Of a stretch of DNA of 64,000 bases, positions 17,129 to 26,580 are shown in pieces. Position numbers and translations under genes: made by a program. The stretch covers positions 1-64,000 of the forward strand of contig JACKKE010000005.1 of the NCBI GenBank assembly GCA_020637595.1, given 5' to 3'. The DNA is from Rhodobacter sp. (GTDB lineage: Bacteria; Pseudomonadota; Alphaproteobacteria; Rhodobacterales; Rhodobacteraceae). A model generated the notes under the pieces. The model searched no databases, was not told the origin of the DNA, and saw only the letters and a program-made list of their open reading frames with translations. Position 1 is the stretch's first letter. Every line of letters starts with the position of its first letter.

Positions 17129-17842
17129 TTACCGGGCGGCCGCTGCCTGGGCCGTCTGGCGCGCCAGCCACCCTGCAACGACACCGGCCAGTGCCGCGGG
17201 TTGCTCGGCCGGAAGCATGTGGCCGGCCCGGGCGATGAGGGCAAACTCGGCGCCCAGATGCTGCGCCATGTCGCGTTGTTTCTCGGTTGGAATGACCAGA
17301 TCCTCGTCGGCCGCGACGATCAGCACTGGCTTGCCGCTGGCGCGCAACCGTTCGGTCCGGTCGGGGCGGATCGCGCAGGCGCGGCAGTGCGCGGCAAAGC
17401 GTTCGGCGCCGTATCCGCGCAGTGCCTCGGCCCGTTCCGCCATCAGGTCGTCGCGCCCGGCATTGTCCGGGTGATAGGCCCGTGCCGAGGCCGCGTCGGC
17501 CAGCGCCGCATAGCCGCCGGCCTCGGCCTGCTGCGCGCGCTGTTCACGCGCGGCCGCCACCGCCGGGCTGTCGGCGCCGGTGCTGGAGTTGATCAGGATC
17601 ACCCCGTCGATCCGTTCGGGCGCCAGATCGAGCATGGCGAGGGCCACATACCCGCCAAAGGAATGCCCGGCGACGACGAAACGCGCGGGCGCGGTGGCCA
17701 GCAAGTCGCGCGCGATGGCGTCGAGATCCGGCAGTGCGGGGCAATCGACGGCCGTGCAGTCGATCGTTTCTGGCATCGCGGCGATCATCGGCGCAAAGGT
17801 GCGCGCGGTGTTGTTGATGCCCGGGATCAAGAGCAAGGTCAT
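17129..17842 (-). CDS. Alpha/beta-fold hydrolase
   Basis: 237 residues. LLIPGINN near the N-terminus forms the oxyanion loop, GHSFGG (Ser61) the nucleophile elbow, and DEDLVIP and GHMLP the acid and His. No signal peptide. Probably an esterase or C-C hydrolase; substrate unknown. It is divergent from the first PadR gene across a 385-base region with ATATGTAA-type sites, so it may belong to that regulon. Confidence 0.82.
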   Translation of the reverse strand: MTLLLIPGINNTARTFAPMIAAMPETIDCTAVDCPALPDLDAIARDLLATAPARFVVAGHSFGGYVALAMLDLAPERIDGVILINSSTGADSPAVAAAREQRAQQAEAGGYAALADAASARAYHPDNAGRDDLMAERAEALRGYGAERFAAHCRACAIRPDRTERLRASGKPVLIVAADEDLVIPTEKQRDMAQHLGAEFALIARAGHMLPAEQPAALAGVVAGWLARQTAQAAAAR

Positions 17843-18227
17843 GGGGGCTCCGGTTCTGGGTGCAGGGATGTAGTGTCTTTAGTTACATATTGGATGGCGG
17901 ATCAGCAAGGCGCGTTCCCTGATATATTCCCGGTATGCCGGCTGAATGCCTGGGATTCTCTGGGACGTCTTGCCTTGCGGGCCTTGTTTGATATGTAAAT
18001 AGTGGTGTTTGGGGGCGGGGTTGGCTGTGCGGGCTGTCCGGCCGGCGAGGGGCGTGTGTTCGGCGTCCGTGCCCGTCCGGGTGCCGCGGTCCGCCGGGGT
18101 GCCGCGGGCCCGGCCCTGTGGTGGCGCCTGCCGCGTCGACGGGCCGGCCGGAGGGGGCATCTGCGCGGGTGCTTGTCAGTGGAGCGGGGCGCCGCGTAGG
18201 GTGCCTGAGGAACCGGAGTTGCGCACG
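17843..18227. promoter_or_regulatory. Divergent control region between hydrolase and PadR genes
   Basis: Contains TTACATAT at 17883-17890 and its exact inverse ATATGTAA at 17991-17998, 100 bases apart. The second overlaps a possible plus-strand -10 (TATGTA) 16 bases after TTGCCT; the first lies just inside the minus-strand leader of the hydrolase. From about 18010 to 18200 the DNA becomes extremely GC-rich and holds no supported gene. PadR proteins often bind ATGT/ACAT dyads, so these are candidate autoregulatory sites. Confidence 0.5.
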
Positions 18228-18803
18228 ATGACCGCCACCGATCGGCCTTTCGGCCTGAACAATCTTGCCTATCAGATCCTGGGGGTCGTCACCCGGCTTC
18301 CGCGGTCGGGGTATGACATCGTCAAGCAGCTCGAACATTTCCGGCCGGCCAAGACCTCGCAGGTCTATCCCACCCTGTCCAAACTCGAGTCGGCGGGCCT
18401 GGTCAGCGCCGAGGATGTCGAGCAGCTGGGGCGCCCCAACAAGAAGGTCTATTCTGCGACCGAGGCCGGGCGGCAGGCACTGATCGACTGGATCGGGACC
18501 GAGCCCGAGGCGCCCTATAGTCGGGATGATTTCCTGACGATGATCTATTCGGGCTGGCTCGCGTCGCCCGACGAGGTCCGTGTGCTGGTCGATGGCAAGA
18601 TCGTGCGGCTCGACCGGCAGATCGCGCAGATGCAGTCCGACATCGCGCGTCTGGTCGCCCTGCATCCGCAGGAAATGCACGATCCCGGGCATTGGCGATT
18701 CTACCGGAACAGCCTGCTGAATCGTCGCCTGATGGTGGCGCAGGCCGAGCGCGTCTGGTGCCTGAGTCTGCTGTATCAGCTCTCCGGGGCGACCGACGAC
18801 TGA
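18228..18803 (+). CDS. PadR-family transcriptional regulator
   Basis: 191 residues. Winged-helix N-terminus (YQILGVVTRLPRSGYDIVKQ, then SQVYPTLSKLESAGLV) and a helical C-terminal dimer domain typical of PadR/VirR regulators that respond to phenolic acids or other small molecules. It is clearly related to the second PadR encoded at 24437-25024, with shared YQILGV, SGYD and FRP elements. It sits upstream of the aldehyde dehydrogenase operon, which carries a dyad in its promoter, and is the best candidate repressor. Confidence 0.87.
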   Translation: MTATDRPFGLNNLAYQILGVVTRLPRSGYDIVKQLEHFRPAKTSQVYPTLSKLESAGLVSAEDVEQLGRPNKKVYSATEAGRQALIDWIGTEPEAPYSRDDFLTMIYSGWLASPDEVRVLVDGKIVRLDRQIAQMQSDIARLVALHPQEMHDPGHWRFYRNSLLNRRLMVAQAERVWCLSLLYQLSGATDD

Positions 18804-19207
18804 TCTGACGCTGGGGCGTGATCAGGGTGGCGGCCGCGCCAATCGGCGCTGGCCGTGGGTGGTCTATGGATATGATCGGAAGGCGCGGCGCTGCTGCGCG
18901 ATGCCCGGATGTCTGGGCGTTCCGGGCGTTTTGCGTGGCCTGTTGGTGGCGTTTCATATGACAGTAATTATATATGTAATGAAAAATCATGTGGTGAAAT
19001 CACATCTTTTCTGATGGTTTCCGCCCCGAAAACCCCCGTATTCTCGGTGAAATTTGGCGTTCATGCTGACAATTTTCGGGATCTGGCGCGGATTGCGCGC
19101 CGGCTGGAGGCAAATAATAACATTTGACATATATAATCTATGTCATAGATACCTTCTCCCAGACGAGTCGTGGGCACGTCTCGCCCGGTTCGTGAGAGGA
19201 GGAGGAA
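18804..19207. other. Intergenic stretch holding the aldehyde dehydrogenase operon promoter
   Basis: About 400 bases with no supported gene. AT-rich patches at 18955-18990 (containing ATATGTAA at 18972-18979) and 19110-19150 stand out from the GC-rich flanks. The second patch contains the promoter listed separately. An untranslated leader of roughly 50 bases would precede the aldehyde dehydrogenase start. Confidence 0.6.
19124..19151 (+). promoter_or_regulatory. Promoter with internal dyad, upstream of aldehyde dehydrogenase
   Basis: A consensus -35 TTGACA (19124-19129) and TAGATA (19146-19151) are 16 bases apart. The inverted repeat GACATA-N7-TATGTC (19126-19144) fills the spacer, where a repressor would exclude polymerase. 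The arms resemble the ATATGTAA sites upstream of the first PadR gene, supporting PadR control. Confidence 0.65.
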
Positions 19208-20650
19208 TTGACCCCGGTGGCGACACTTTTGAACACACTTTCCGTTCGCAACCCACGCAACGGCGTGGTGTCCTGCGACACACCTTCCACCGCCATCGAC
19301 CAACTGGACGCCATCGTCTCGCGGGCCCGCGCGGCGCAGGTGAACTGGCAGGCGCTCGGGGTCGAAGGGCGGATCGCGGTGCTGGCGCGGTGGCGCGATT
19401 TGCTGGCGGGCATGCAGGATCAGCTGATCGCTGCGGTCACCCTGGACACCGGCCGCATCCGGGAATCACGGCGCGAGGCGGCGAATATCGGCAAGTGGAT
19501 CGACCGCTGGTCGGTCATCGCGCCCGTCGCGCTGGCATCCAGCGATGGCCCTACCTCGATGCCCGGCTTCACCTATACCTCGGACCACGCGCCGATCCCG
19601 GTTCTGGGTGTCATCAGCCCGTGGAACTTCCCGATGTCGCTGTCGGTGATGGATGCGATCCCGGCGCTGCTGGCCGGTTGTGCGGTCATCATCAAGCCCA
19701 GCGAGGTCACGCCCCATTTCATCGGCCCGATCGAGGACAGCATCGCGCAGGTGCCCGAACTGGCCGGCGTGCTGACCTACATCCGCGGTGCGGGCGATCT
19801 GGGCGCGGCGCTGATCGACCGTGTTGATGGCATCTGCTTTACCGGATCGACCGCGACCGGGCGCAAGGTCGCCGCGCGGGCGGGCGCCCGCCTGATCCCC
19901 TGCTTTGTCGAGCTGGGCGGCAAGGACGCGGCCATCGTGTTGGAGGGCGCCGACCTGGAACGCGCGGCCCGGGCCATCGTCACCGGCGCCACGCTGGGCA
20001 CCGGCCAGCAATGCTATTCGGTCGAACGCATCTATGTCGCCCGCGCGATCCACGACCAGTTCCTGGCGCTGCTGACCGACAAGGCGCGCAAGCTCGACCT
20101 GGCGCTGCCGCAACCCGATGATGGCCCGATCGGCCCGCTGATCTTTGCCCCGCAGGCGGCGATCATCGAGGCCCATCTGGCCGACGCCCGCGCCAAGGGC
20201 GCCATCGTCCACTGCGGCGGCGAAATCGAGCGGCACGGCGGCGGCCTGTGGGTGCGCCCCACGGTTCTGTCAAATGTGACCCACGACATGGCCGTGATGC
20301 GCGACGAGACCTTTGGCCCGCTGCTGCCGGTCATGGCCTTTGACAGCGTGGACGAGGCCGTGCGGCTGGCGAACGATTCGAACTATGGGCTCACCGGCGC
20401 GGTGTTTGGCCCGCAGGATCAGGCGATGGCGGTTGCTCGGCGCATGAACGCGGGCGGCATCAACGTGAACGATGCCGGCGCCACGCCCTTCTTCATCGGC
20501 GATGCGCTGGTTTGCGCCAACGACTCCTTCGGCGACAGCGGACTTGGCGGTTCGCGCACCGGTCCCGCGTCGATCCTGCGCTTTGTGCGGCAGAAAATGA
20601 TCGTCACCAACGTGACGAATGATCCTTCAGCATGGTGGTATGATGTTTGA
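19208..20650 (+). CDS. NAD(P)-dependent aldehyde dehydrogenase
   Basis: 480 residues if the TTG at 19208 is used; GTG at 19217 is an alternative with better distance from the strong GAGGAGGAGG site. Family marks: PWNFP (138-142), KPSE (163-166), FTGS (211-214), catalytic Glu235 in ELGGKD and nucleophile Cys269 in TGQQC. It oxidises an aldehyde to a carboxylate. First gene of an operon with SDR, TctCBA, PadR and a carotenoid-cleavage-type oxygenase, whose products would be aldehydes, so the enzyme plausibly acts downstream of that cleavage. Confidence 0.9.
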   Translation: MTPVATLLNTLSVRNPRNGVVSCDTPSTAIDQLDAIVSRARAAQVNWQALGVEGRIAVLARWRDLLAGMQDQLIAAVTLDTGRIRESRREAANIGKWIDRWSVIAPVALASSDGPTSMPGFTYTSDHAPIPVLGVISPWNFPMSLSVMDAIPALLAGCAVIIKPSEVTPHFIGPIEDSIAQVPELAGVLTYIRGAGDLGAALIDRVDGICFTGSTATGRKVAARAGARLIPCFVELGGKDAAIVLEGADLERAARAIVTGATLGTGQQCYSVERIYVARAIHDQFLALLTDKARKLDLALPQPDDGPIGPLIFAPQAAIIEAHLADARAKGAIVHCGGEIERHGGGLWVRPTVLSNVTHDMAVMRDETFGPLLPVMAFDSVDEAVRLANDSNYGLTGAVFGPQDQAMAVARRMNAGGINVNDAGATPFFIGDALVCANDSFGDSGLGGSRTGPASILRFVRQKMIVTNVTNDPSAWWYDV

Positions 20651-21401
20651 TTTCAATGGCGATATCGTTTGGGTGACCGGCAGCGCATCCGGCATCGGGC
20701 ACGCGACGGCGCTTCTGTTTGCCGAGCACGGCGCGGATGTGGTGGTGCATGGCCTGAACCAGCGTGCGGCCTCCGAGGCCCTGGCCGACCGGATCCGCGG
20801 CATGGGCCGTCGCGCCCTGGTCGTTGATGGCGACCTGACCGACACCGACGCGGTCAACGCGATGGCGGCCGAGATCGAGGCGGCGATGGGCGGGCTCAGC
20901 GTGCTGGTCAATTGCGCCGGCGGCGGCCCCAGCGAAAGCGCCCCCACCTGGGACGTCACCGACGCGATCTGGCACGCCACCATCGAGCGCAACCTGGGCA
21001 GTGTGTTCCGCACCCAGCGCGCCTGTTTCGCGATGCTCAAGGCCAGCGGCAAGGGGCGGATCGTCAACGTCTCGTCGATGACCGAACGCAGCGGCGGCAT
21101 CGTCGGGTCGGCGGCCTATACCGCGGCCAAGGGGGGCGTGAACGCCTTTACCCGGGCCCTGGCCAAGGAGATGGCGCCCTATGGCATCCGCGTCAACGCG
21201 GCCTCGCCGGGGCTGGTGAACTCGCCGTTTCACAAGGAGGACGCGACCGTCGTCTACAAGGATCTGGTCAGCCGCATCCCGCTGGGCCGCATCGGCACGC
21301 CCGAGGATCTGGCCGGGCCGATCCTGTTCCTGGCCTCGGACCACGCCCGCTATGTGACCGGCGAGGTTCTCGAAGCCAGCGGCGGCATGCGCGTTCGCTG
21401 A
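20643..21401 (+). CDS. Short-chain dehydrogenase/reductase (SDR)
   Basis: 252 residues from ATG at 20643 (an adjacent ATG at 20640 is possible), overlapping the aldehyde dehydrogenase end by 8 bases. Nucleotide motif TGSASGIG (12-19), NCAGG (90-94), catalytic Ser145, Tyr159 and Lys163, and the ASPGLVNS and SGGMRV ends are classical SDR. It would interconvert an alcohol and a ketone with NAD(P)H. Substrate unknown; the operon suggests a fragment of the oxygenase substrate. Confidence 0.88.
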   Translation: MFDFNGDIVWVTGSASGIGHATALLFAEHGADVVVHGLNQRAASEALADRIRGMGRRALVVDGDLTDTDAVNAMAAEIEAAMGGLSVLVNCAGGGPSESAPTWDVTDAIWHATIERNLGSVFRTQRACFAMLKASGKGRIVNVSSMTERSGGIVGSAAYTAAKGGVNAFTRALAKEMAPYGIRVNAASPGLVNSPFHKEDATVVYKDLVSRIPLGRIGTPEDLAGPILFLASDHARYVTGEVLEASGGMRVR

Positions 21402-21436
21402 ACATCCCAAACGCACGTTCATATCAGGAGGAAAAC

Positions 21437-22402
21437 ATGAACAAATTCAAAGCTTTTGCGGCGGGCCTCGGTGCCCTGGCGCTCAGCTCGACCGCAGCCC
21501 TCGCGGATGGCTATCCCGATCACCCGATCCAGATGATCATCCCCTATGCCGCTGGCGGCGCGACCGACGTTCTGGGCCGTGCCCTGGCGCAGCGCATTGC
21601 GGCGGCACTGCCCAACAACACCGAGATCGTGGTGATCAACACCCCCGGCGGCGCCGGCACCATCGGCCTGACGCAGGCGGCCAACGCCGATCCGGACGGC
21701 TACACGATCGTGATGACCACCAGCTCGCCGATCGCGCTGCAGCCGCTCTATGGCCTTACGCCCTATACCGTCGACAGCTTTGCGGCGGTGGCCAAGATCA
21801 ACGAGATCCCCGCCTCGTTCAACGTCCGCAACGATTCCGACATGCGCACGCTGGATGACCTCGTCGCCTGGGCGACCGCGCATCCGGGCGAGTTCACCTA
21901 TGCCTCGACCGGCGGCAACGGCAGCGGCACGCATATCGTGTCCGAACAGCTGGCTGCGGCGCTGGGTATCCAGTTGCGCCACATCCCCTTCGAGGGCACC
22001 GCGCCGCTGACCGCCGCGCTGATGGGCGGGCAGATCATGGGCACGATGCAGATGCCCGACCTGCACAGCGGTGGCGAAGTCCGGCCGCTCATCTTCCTGA
22101 CCTCGATGCGCCCCAGCGATCCGATCTATGCCGATATCCCGACCTCGACCGAGCTGGGCATTCCCGCCGTGGCCGATTTCTTCTCGGGGATCCTGGCGCC
22201 GGCCGGCACGCCTGAGGACCGCGTCCAGATCCTGAGCGATGCCGTTGCCACCGCCCTGCAAGATCCCGAGCTGCGCGCGCTCTTCGACAACGCGAACTTC
22301 CCGATCTCCTATGCCAACCCGGCCGATTTCGGGGCGATTCTGGCCCGCGCTACCGCGTCCAACCATGACGAGCTGCTGCGGATGGGGCTGATCTCGCAAT
22401 AA
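21437..22402 (+). CDS. tctC: Tripartite tricarboxylate transporter solute-binding protein (TctC/Bug family)
   Basis: 321 residues, with a signal peptide ending near residue 23 (AALADGY). The mature protein begins YPDHPIQMIIPYAAGG, the Bug-family entry, and has VINTPGGAGTIG for the ligand pocket and APAGTPEDRV. These receptors bind carboxylates, often aromatic, in the periplasm. AGGAGG lies 8 bases upstream of ATG. A hairpin follows the gene before the permease genes, consistent with a higher dose of binding protein. Confidence 0.92.
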   Translation: MNKFKAFAAGLGALALSSTAALADGYPDHPIQMIIPYAAGGATDVLGRALAQRIAAALPNNTEIVVINTPGGAGTIGLTQAANADPDGYTIVMTTSSPIALQPLYGLTPYTVDSFAAVAKINEIPASFNVRNDSDMRTLDDLVAWATAHPGEFTYASTGGNGSGTHIVSEQLAAALGIQLRHIPFEGTAPLTAALMGGQIMGTMQMPDLHSGGEVRPLIFLTSMRPSDPIYADIPTSTELGIPAVADFFSGILAPAGTPEDRVQILSDAVATALQDPELRALFDNANFPISYANPADFGAILARATASNHDELLRMGLISQ

Positions 22403-22411
22403 CCCCCCCCT

Positions 22412-22440
22412 GCGCCGACCCCGATCCCGTGGGTCGGCGC
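22412..22440 (+). terminator. Hairpin between tctC and tctB (partial terminator)
   Basis: Stem GCGCCGACCC (22412-22421) pairs with GGGTCGGCGC (22431-22440) over a 9-base loop, followed by TTT. Within an operon this probably attenuates transcription or protects the tctC message. Confidence 0.7.
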
Positions 22441-22482
22441 TTTCGCCTCCAAGGCTCGTCACTCTCTCGCAGGAATGTGCCC

Positions 22483-22932
22483 ATGTCCTCACGCCTTGCC
22501 AACCTGATGATGTATGTGCTGCTGATCGCCATCGCGGCCGGGGTCATCTGGCAGGTTCACGGCCTGCCCAACCCGTTTGGCGGCTCGATCGGATCGGGCG
22601 GTTTTCCGACCTTGATGGCGATCGCCGCCATCGGCCTCTGCACCATCGGAGCCATCCGCACCGCGCTCGGCCCTGAAGGTCCGCGGATCGACATCCCCGG
22701 CCTGGGCAAGGTCGTGGCGACGATCCTGGCGATGGTCGCACTGTTCGGGCTCTGGCAACTGGTCGGCTACTTCTTCCCGCTGGCCTTTGTGTTCTTGACC
22801 GGACTCCTGTGCCTCTATGCCGCCGATGGCACGCTGACGCCCAGACTGGTCCTGCTGAACAGCATCGGATCGGCCGTCGTCATCCTGTGCATCTATCTCT
22901 TCTTCACCCACGTTCTCTACGTCCGGTTCTGA
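22483..22932 (+). CDS. tctB: Tripartite tricarboxylate transporter small membrane subunit (TctB)
   Basis: 149 residues with four hydrophobic segments (about 8-25, 45-60, 78-95, 100-145 split in two) and the GSGGFPTLMAI element typical of TctB N-termini. It partners the large subunit 9 bases downstream. Sequence conservation in this family is low, so position between tctC and tctA carries much of the call. Confidence 0.88.
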   Translation: MSSRLANLMMYVLLIAIAAGVIWQVHGLPNPFGGSIGSGGFPTLMAIAAIGLCTIGAIRTALGPEGPRIDIPGLGKVVATILAMVALFGLWQLVGYFFPLAFVFLTGLLCLYAADGTLTPRLVLLNSIGSAVVILCIYLFFTHVLYVRF

Positions 22933-22941
22933 GGGCCTGTC

Positions 22942-24447
22942 ATGGATTTCCTTGCGTCGATTGACCTGATGACCTGGCTGTCTGCTGCGGGCAGCATCTT
23001 TGTCGGCCTGTTCGTGGGCATGCTGTTCGGTGCCCTGCCGGGGCTCGGGCTGACCATCGCCATCACGCTCCTGCTGCCGCTGACCTATACGATGGAACCC
23101 CTGAACGCGATCCTGATGCTGCTGGCTGTCTATCAGGCGGCGGAATACGGCGGGTCGATCTCGGCCATCGCGCTGGGCATTCCCGGCACGGTGATGGCCG
23201 CACCCATCGTCCAGGACGGCCGCGCGATGGCACAGGAGAGTTCGCCGGGCAAGGCGCTGGGCTTTTCGCTCTATGCGTCGACGCTGGGCGGGCTGTTCGG
23301 CGGGGCGGTGCTGATCCTCTTCGCACAACCGCTGGCGCGCTTTGCACTGCGCCTGGGCGATGCCGAATTCTTCCTGCTGGGCCTGATGGGGCTGGTCGCC
23401 GTCACCGCCTTTGCCGCGCGCGATCCGATCAAGGTCGCCATCTCGATCTGCTTCGGCATGATTGCCGGCACCATCGGGCTGGACATGTTCACCGGCCTGC
23501 CGCGCCTGAGCTTCGACATCCCGCAGCTCTATGAGGGGCTGAACCTGATCTCGCTCGTTGTCGGCCTGTTCGCCTTTTCCGAGGCGTTCTACATGATGGG
23601 CGGCGACATGCGGCACCGCTACGAGTTCGACACCAGCCGGATGAAGATCACCCTGACCGTGCGCGAGATGCTGAGCGGGTTCAAGGCTTCGACCATCGGC
23701 GCGGTGATCGGCACCGTGCTGGGCATCCTGCCCGGTGTCGGATCGACCGTCGCGGGCTGGCTGGCCTATTCCACAGCCAAGTCGTTTTCCAAAACGCCGG
23801 CCAAGTTCGGCAACGGCAGCGGCGAGGGGATCGCCGCGCCCGACAGCGCCAACAATGCCGTGGTCGGCGGTGCGCTGCTGCCGTTCCTGACGCTGGGCAT
23901 CCCCGGCACCGCGGGCATCGCCATCATCGCCGGGGCCTTCATCATCCACGGCATCACGCCGGGGCCGCAGATGATCCGCGACAACCCCGAGCTGATCAAC
24001 GGCATCTTCATCGGCTTCATGGTCACCACGGTGGGCATGTTCGTGATGGGCAAACTGCTGAGCCAGGGCTTTGCCCGCGCGCTGGTGACGCCGAACTTCA
24101 TCCTGGTTCCCGGGGTTCTGATCCTGTCGATCGTCGGCGTCTACACCACGCGCTCGCAGGTCTTCGATCTGTGGTTGGCGCTGGGGATCGGCATCGCCGC
24201 CTATCTGATGCGCAGGCTCGACTACTCGGTTGCCGGCTTTGTCCTGGCCTTCGTGCTGTCGCCGATCATCGAGATCAGCTTTCGCCGGGCGCTGCTGATT
24301 TCGGGCGACGATTACACGGTGTTCGTGACGCGGCCGATTTCGGCGGTGCTGGTGGCGGTCATGGTGGTGATGCTGGGCTTTACCGTGCGCAAGCTGCTGC
24401 GCAAGCGCGGCGCGCCCGCAGCCGGAGGCGCGGCCAATGGCACCTGA
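22942..24447 (+). CDS. tctA: Tripartite tricarboxylate transporter large permease (TctA)
   Basis: 501 residues with about twelve membrane spans and TctA motifs GALPGLGLTIAITLLLPLTY, GIPGTVMAAPIVQDG, a second GILPGVGSTVAGW and LGIPGTAGIAI. It couples cation entry to import of the ligand delivered by TctC. Its last 11 bases overlap the second PadR gene, so regulator and transporter are co-translated. Confidence 0.93.
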   Translation: MDFLASIDLMTWLSAAGSIFVGLFVGMLFGALPGLGLTIAITLLLPLTYTMEPLNAILMLLAVYQAAEYGGSISAIALGIPGTVMAAPIVQDGRAMAQESSPGKALGFSLYASTLGGLFGGAVLILFAQPLARFALRLGDAEFFLLGLMGLVAVTAFAARDPIKVAISICFGMIAGTIGLDMFTGLPRLSFDIPQLYEGLNLISLVVGLFAFSEAFYMMGGDMRHRYEFDTSRMKITLTVREMLSGFKASTIGAVIGTVLGILPGVGSTVAGWLAYSTAKSFSKTPAKFGNGSGEGIAAPDSANNAVVGGALLPFLTLGIPGTAGIAIIAGAFIIHGITPGPQMIRDNPELINGIFIGFMVTTVGMFVMGKLLSQGFARALVTPNFILVPGVLILSIVGVYTTRSQVFDLWLALGIGIAAYLMRRLDYSVAGFVLAFVLSPIIEISFRRALLISGDDYTVFVTRPISAVLVAVMVVMLGFTVRKLLRKRGAPAAGGAANGT

Positions 24448-25024
24448 GACCGGGCCGGAGGGGGCGGAGGTCAGGCTCAACCCCCTTGGCTATCAGATCC
24501 TCGGCGTCATCGCCCGTGCGCCGGTCAGTGGCTATGACGTGATGAAGGCCTTGCACCGGTTCCGGCCGGTGCGGATCAGCCAGGTCTACGCATCGCTCGC
24601 GGTGATGGAGGCTGCCCAACTGGTGCGCGTCCACGATGTCATGCAGCAGGGCAAACCGAACAAGCGGGTGCACGAGATCACGCCCAAGGGCGGCCAGGTT
24701 CTGGATGCCTGGATCGCGGAACCGACCGCCCACCCGGCGCAGAACGACGAATTCGTGCGCAAGGTCTACTCCCTGTGGCACGCCCCGACCGACGAGCGCC
24801 GCCGTCTGATCCGCGACCGTCAGGCATGGCTGCGCGCAGAGGTTCGCCATTTCGAGCAGATGCAGGCGGATCTGACGAAATCCGCGCCGGGCCACGATGC
24901 GGACCCCGGCCGGTGGGAATTCTCGCGCGGGATCCTGCTGAAGCGACGCCTGGCTCTGATGACCGAAGAACTGCGCTGGTGCGAGAGCGTGCTCGCCCTG
25001 CTGTCCCCCAATCCTGAAATCTGA
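24437..25024 (+). CDS. PadR-family transcriptional regulator (second copy)
   Basis: 195 residues, with the same plan as the PadR at 18228: YQILGVIARAPVSGYDVMKA, then SQVYASLAVMEAAQLV and a helical C-terminus ending RWCESVLALL. The two probably arose by duplication. Being inside the operon (overlapping tctA by 11 bases and 17 bases before the oxygenase gene) suggests feedback control by a pathway intermediate. The two PadRs might form heterodimers or split the two promoters; nothing in the sequence decides this. Confidence 0.87.
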   Translation: MAPETGPEGAEVRLNPLGYQILGVIARAPVSGYDVMKALHRFRPVRISQVYASLAVMEAAQLVRVHDVMQQGKPNKRVHEITPKGGQVLDAWIAEPTAHPAQNDEFVRKVYSLWHAPTDERRRLIRDRQAWLRAEVRHFEQMQADLTKSAPGHDADPGRWEFSRGILLKRRLALMTEELRWCESVLALLSPNPEI

Positions 25025-25041
25025 ACCACTGAGGATTTGCC

Positions 25042-26556
25042 ATGAAAGAGATCGTTCGCACGACCCGCACCACTATTCCGGCGGATACGGACAACCCGTT
25101 CCTGAAAGGGCCCTTTGCGCCGAATATCCACGAATACAATGCCGACACCACAAGCCTGAAAGTGCGCGGTGAGATCCCCAAGGATCTGCACGGCATCTAT
25201 GTGCGCAACACCCACAACCAGGTCCACGACTCGATCGGCATCTATCATCCGTTCGACGGTGACGGGATGCTGCACGCGGTGCATTTCCACGACGGCAAGG
25301 CCACCTATCGCAACCGTTTCGTCGAGACCACCGGATGGTGGGCCGAGCAGGCGGCGGGCAAGTCCCTGTGGCCGGGCCTGCTGGCGCCGCAGCATTTCAC
25401 CCGGCGCGGCTGGGGTGCGATCGGCGCGATGAAGGATAACGCCGGCACCGACGTGCATTGCCACGCGGGCAAGCTCCTGGCGGTGATGAGCCAGGGCTCC
25501 GAGCCGTGGCGCCTCGACCCGGTGACGCTGGAGAACCTGGGCCCGGACGCCAGCTGGGCGCATGAGGTCATGCCGGTCGGCGTCTCGGCGCACTACAAGG
25601 TCGATGTCTATACCGGCGAGATGATGTTCTTCAACTTCGCCAACGAGTATCCCTATATGAGCTACGGCGTGGTCAACGCCGAGAACAAGCTGGTCCACTA
25701 TACCCCGATCGAACTGGATGGCCCGCGCTGGCCGCACGATCTGGGCGTGACGCAGAACTATTCGATCCTGCACGACCTGCCGTTCTTCTTCGACAAGGAA
25801 GCCCTGCAGCGCGGCGAGCGCAAGCTGGAATTCCACCGCAATATCCCGTCGCGCTTCGGGATCATTCCGCGCCACGGCAGCAATGCCGACGTCAAGTGGT
25901 TCGAGGGCTCGCCCTGCTACATCCTGCACCTGTCGAACTGCTATGAAGAGGGCGACTGGATCATCATGGACGGCTGTATTTCGGTCGATCCGGGCAAGCC
26001 GCCGGTCGGCAAGATCGACAACGTCTTTGACCGGATCATGGGGCACCTCGACAAGCACCGCACCAAGACCCGGATGCACCGCTGGAAGTTCAACCTGAAG
26101 ACTGGCGAGACCCGCGAGGAATTCCTCGACGACGAGGTGACCGAATTCCCGTTCTTTGCGAACTCGGTCTGCGGTTATCCCTATCGCTACAGCTATGGCA
26201 CGCTGTTCAAGCCGGGCGACTGGCTGTTCACCGGGATCAAGAAATACGACCTGCTGAACGGCACCGACACCCGCTTTGAATATGGCCTCGAGCGGTATGG
26301 CAGCGAACCGCATGTCGCGCTGCGCCCCAACGCCAAGGCCGAGGATGACGGCTATATCATCACCATCGTCACCGACATGATCAAGAACATGTCGGAAACG
26401 CTGATCTTCGACGCCGCCGATATCGCCGCCGGTCCGATCGCCGCCATCGAGATGCCCGAGCGCATCTGCCAGGGCACCCATGCCTGCTGGGTCGAAGGGC
26501 ACCGGATCCGTGGCGAATCCTCGGCGATGCCGGGACCGGCCGCGATGGAAGCGTAA
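25042..26556 (+). CDS. Carotenoid/lignostilbene cleavage dioxygenase-family protein
   Basis: 504 residues of the seven-bladed retinal-pigment-epithelium/carotenoid oxygenase fold. The four iron-binding His are identifiable as His184 (SAHYKVD), His244 (SILHDLP), His296 (ILHLSN) and His480 (GTHACW); DGDGMLHAVHF near residue 72 is a family mark. Members split a C=C bond with O2 into two aldehydes or ketones, acting on apocarotenoids, stilbenes or isoeugenol-like phenylpropenes. No signal peptide. Downstream of TctCBA and PadR, 24 bases before an alpha/beta hydrolase; the aldehyde dehydrogenase earlier in the operon could oxidise its product. Confidence 0.9.
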   Translation: MKEIVRTTRTTIPADTDNPFLKGPFAPNIHEYNADTTSLKVRGEIPKDLHGIYVRNTHNQVHDSIGIYHPFDGDGMLHAVHFHDGKATYRNRFVETTGWWAEQAAGKSLWPGLLAPQHFTRRGWGAIGAMKDNAGTDVHCHAGKLLAVMSQGSEPWRLDPVTLENLGPDASWAHEVMPVGVSAHYKVDVYTGEMMFFNFANEYPYMSYGVVNAENKLVHYTPIELDGPRWPHDLGVTQNYSILHDLPFFFDKEALQRGERKLEFHRNIPSRFGIIPRHGSNADVKWFEGSPCYILHLSNCYEEGDWIIMDGCISVDPGKPPVGKIDNVFDRIMGHLDKHRTKTRMHRWKFNLKTGETREEFLDDEVTEFPFFANSVCGYPYRYSYGTLFKPGDWLFTGIKKYDLLNGTDTRFEYGLERYGSEPHVALRPNAKAEDDGYIITIVTDMIKNMSETLIFDAADIAAGPIAAIEMPERICQGTHACWVEGHRIRGESSAMPGPAAMEA

Positions 26557-26580
26557 TCGGCACGTGACAGGAGACCAGCG

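Noticed and set aside
22489..24480. A 663-codon minus-strand open frame
   Set aside because: Antisense to tctB and tctA, highly polar low-complexity product; shadow of membrane-protein codons.
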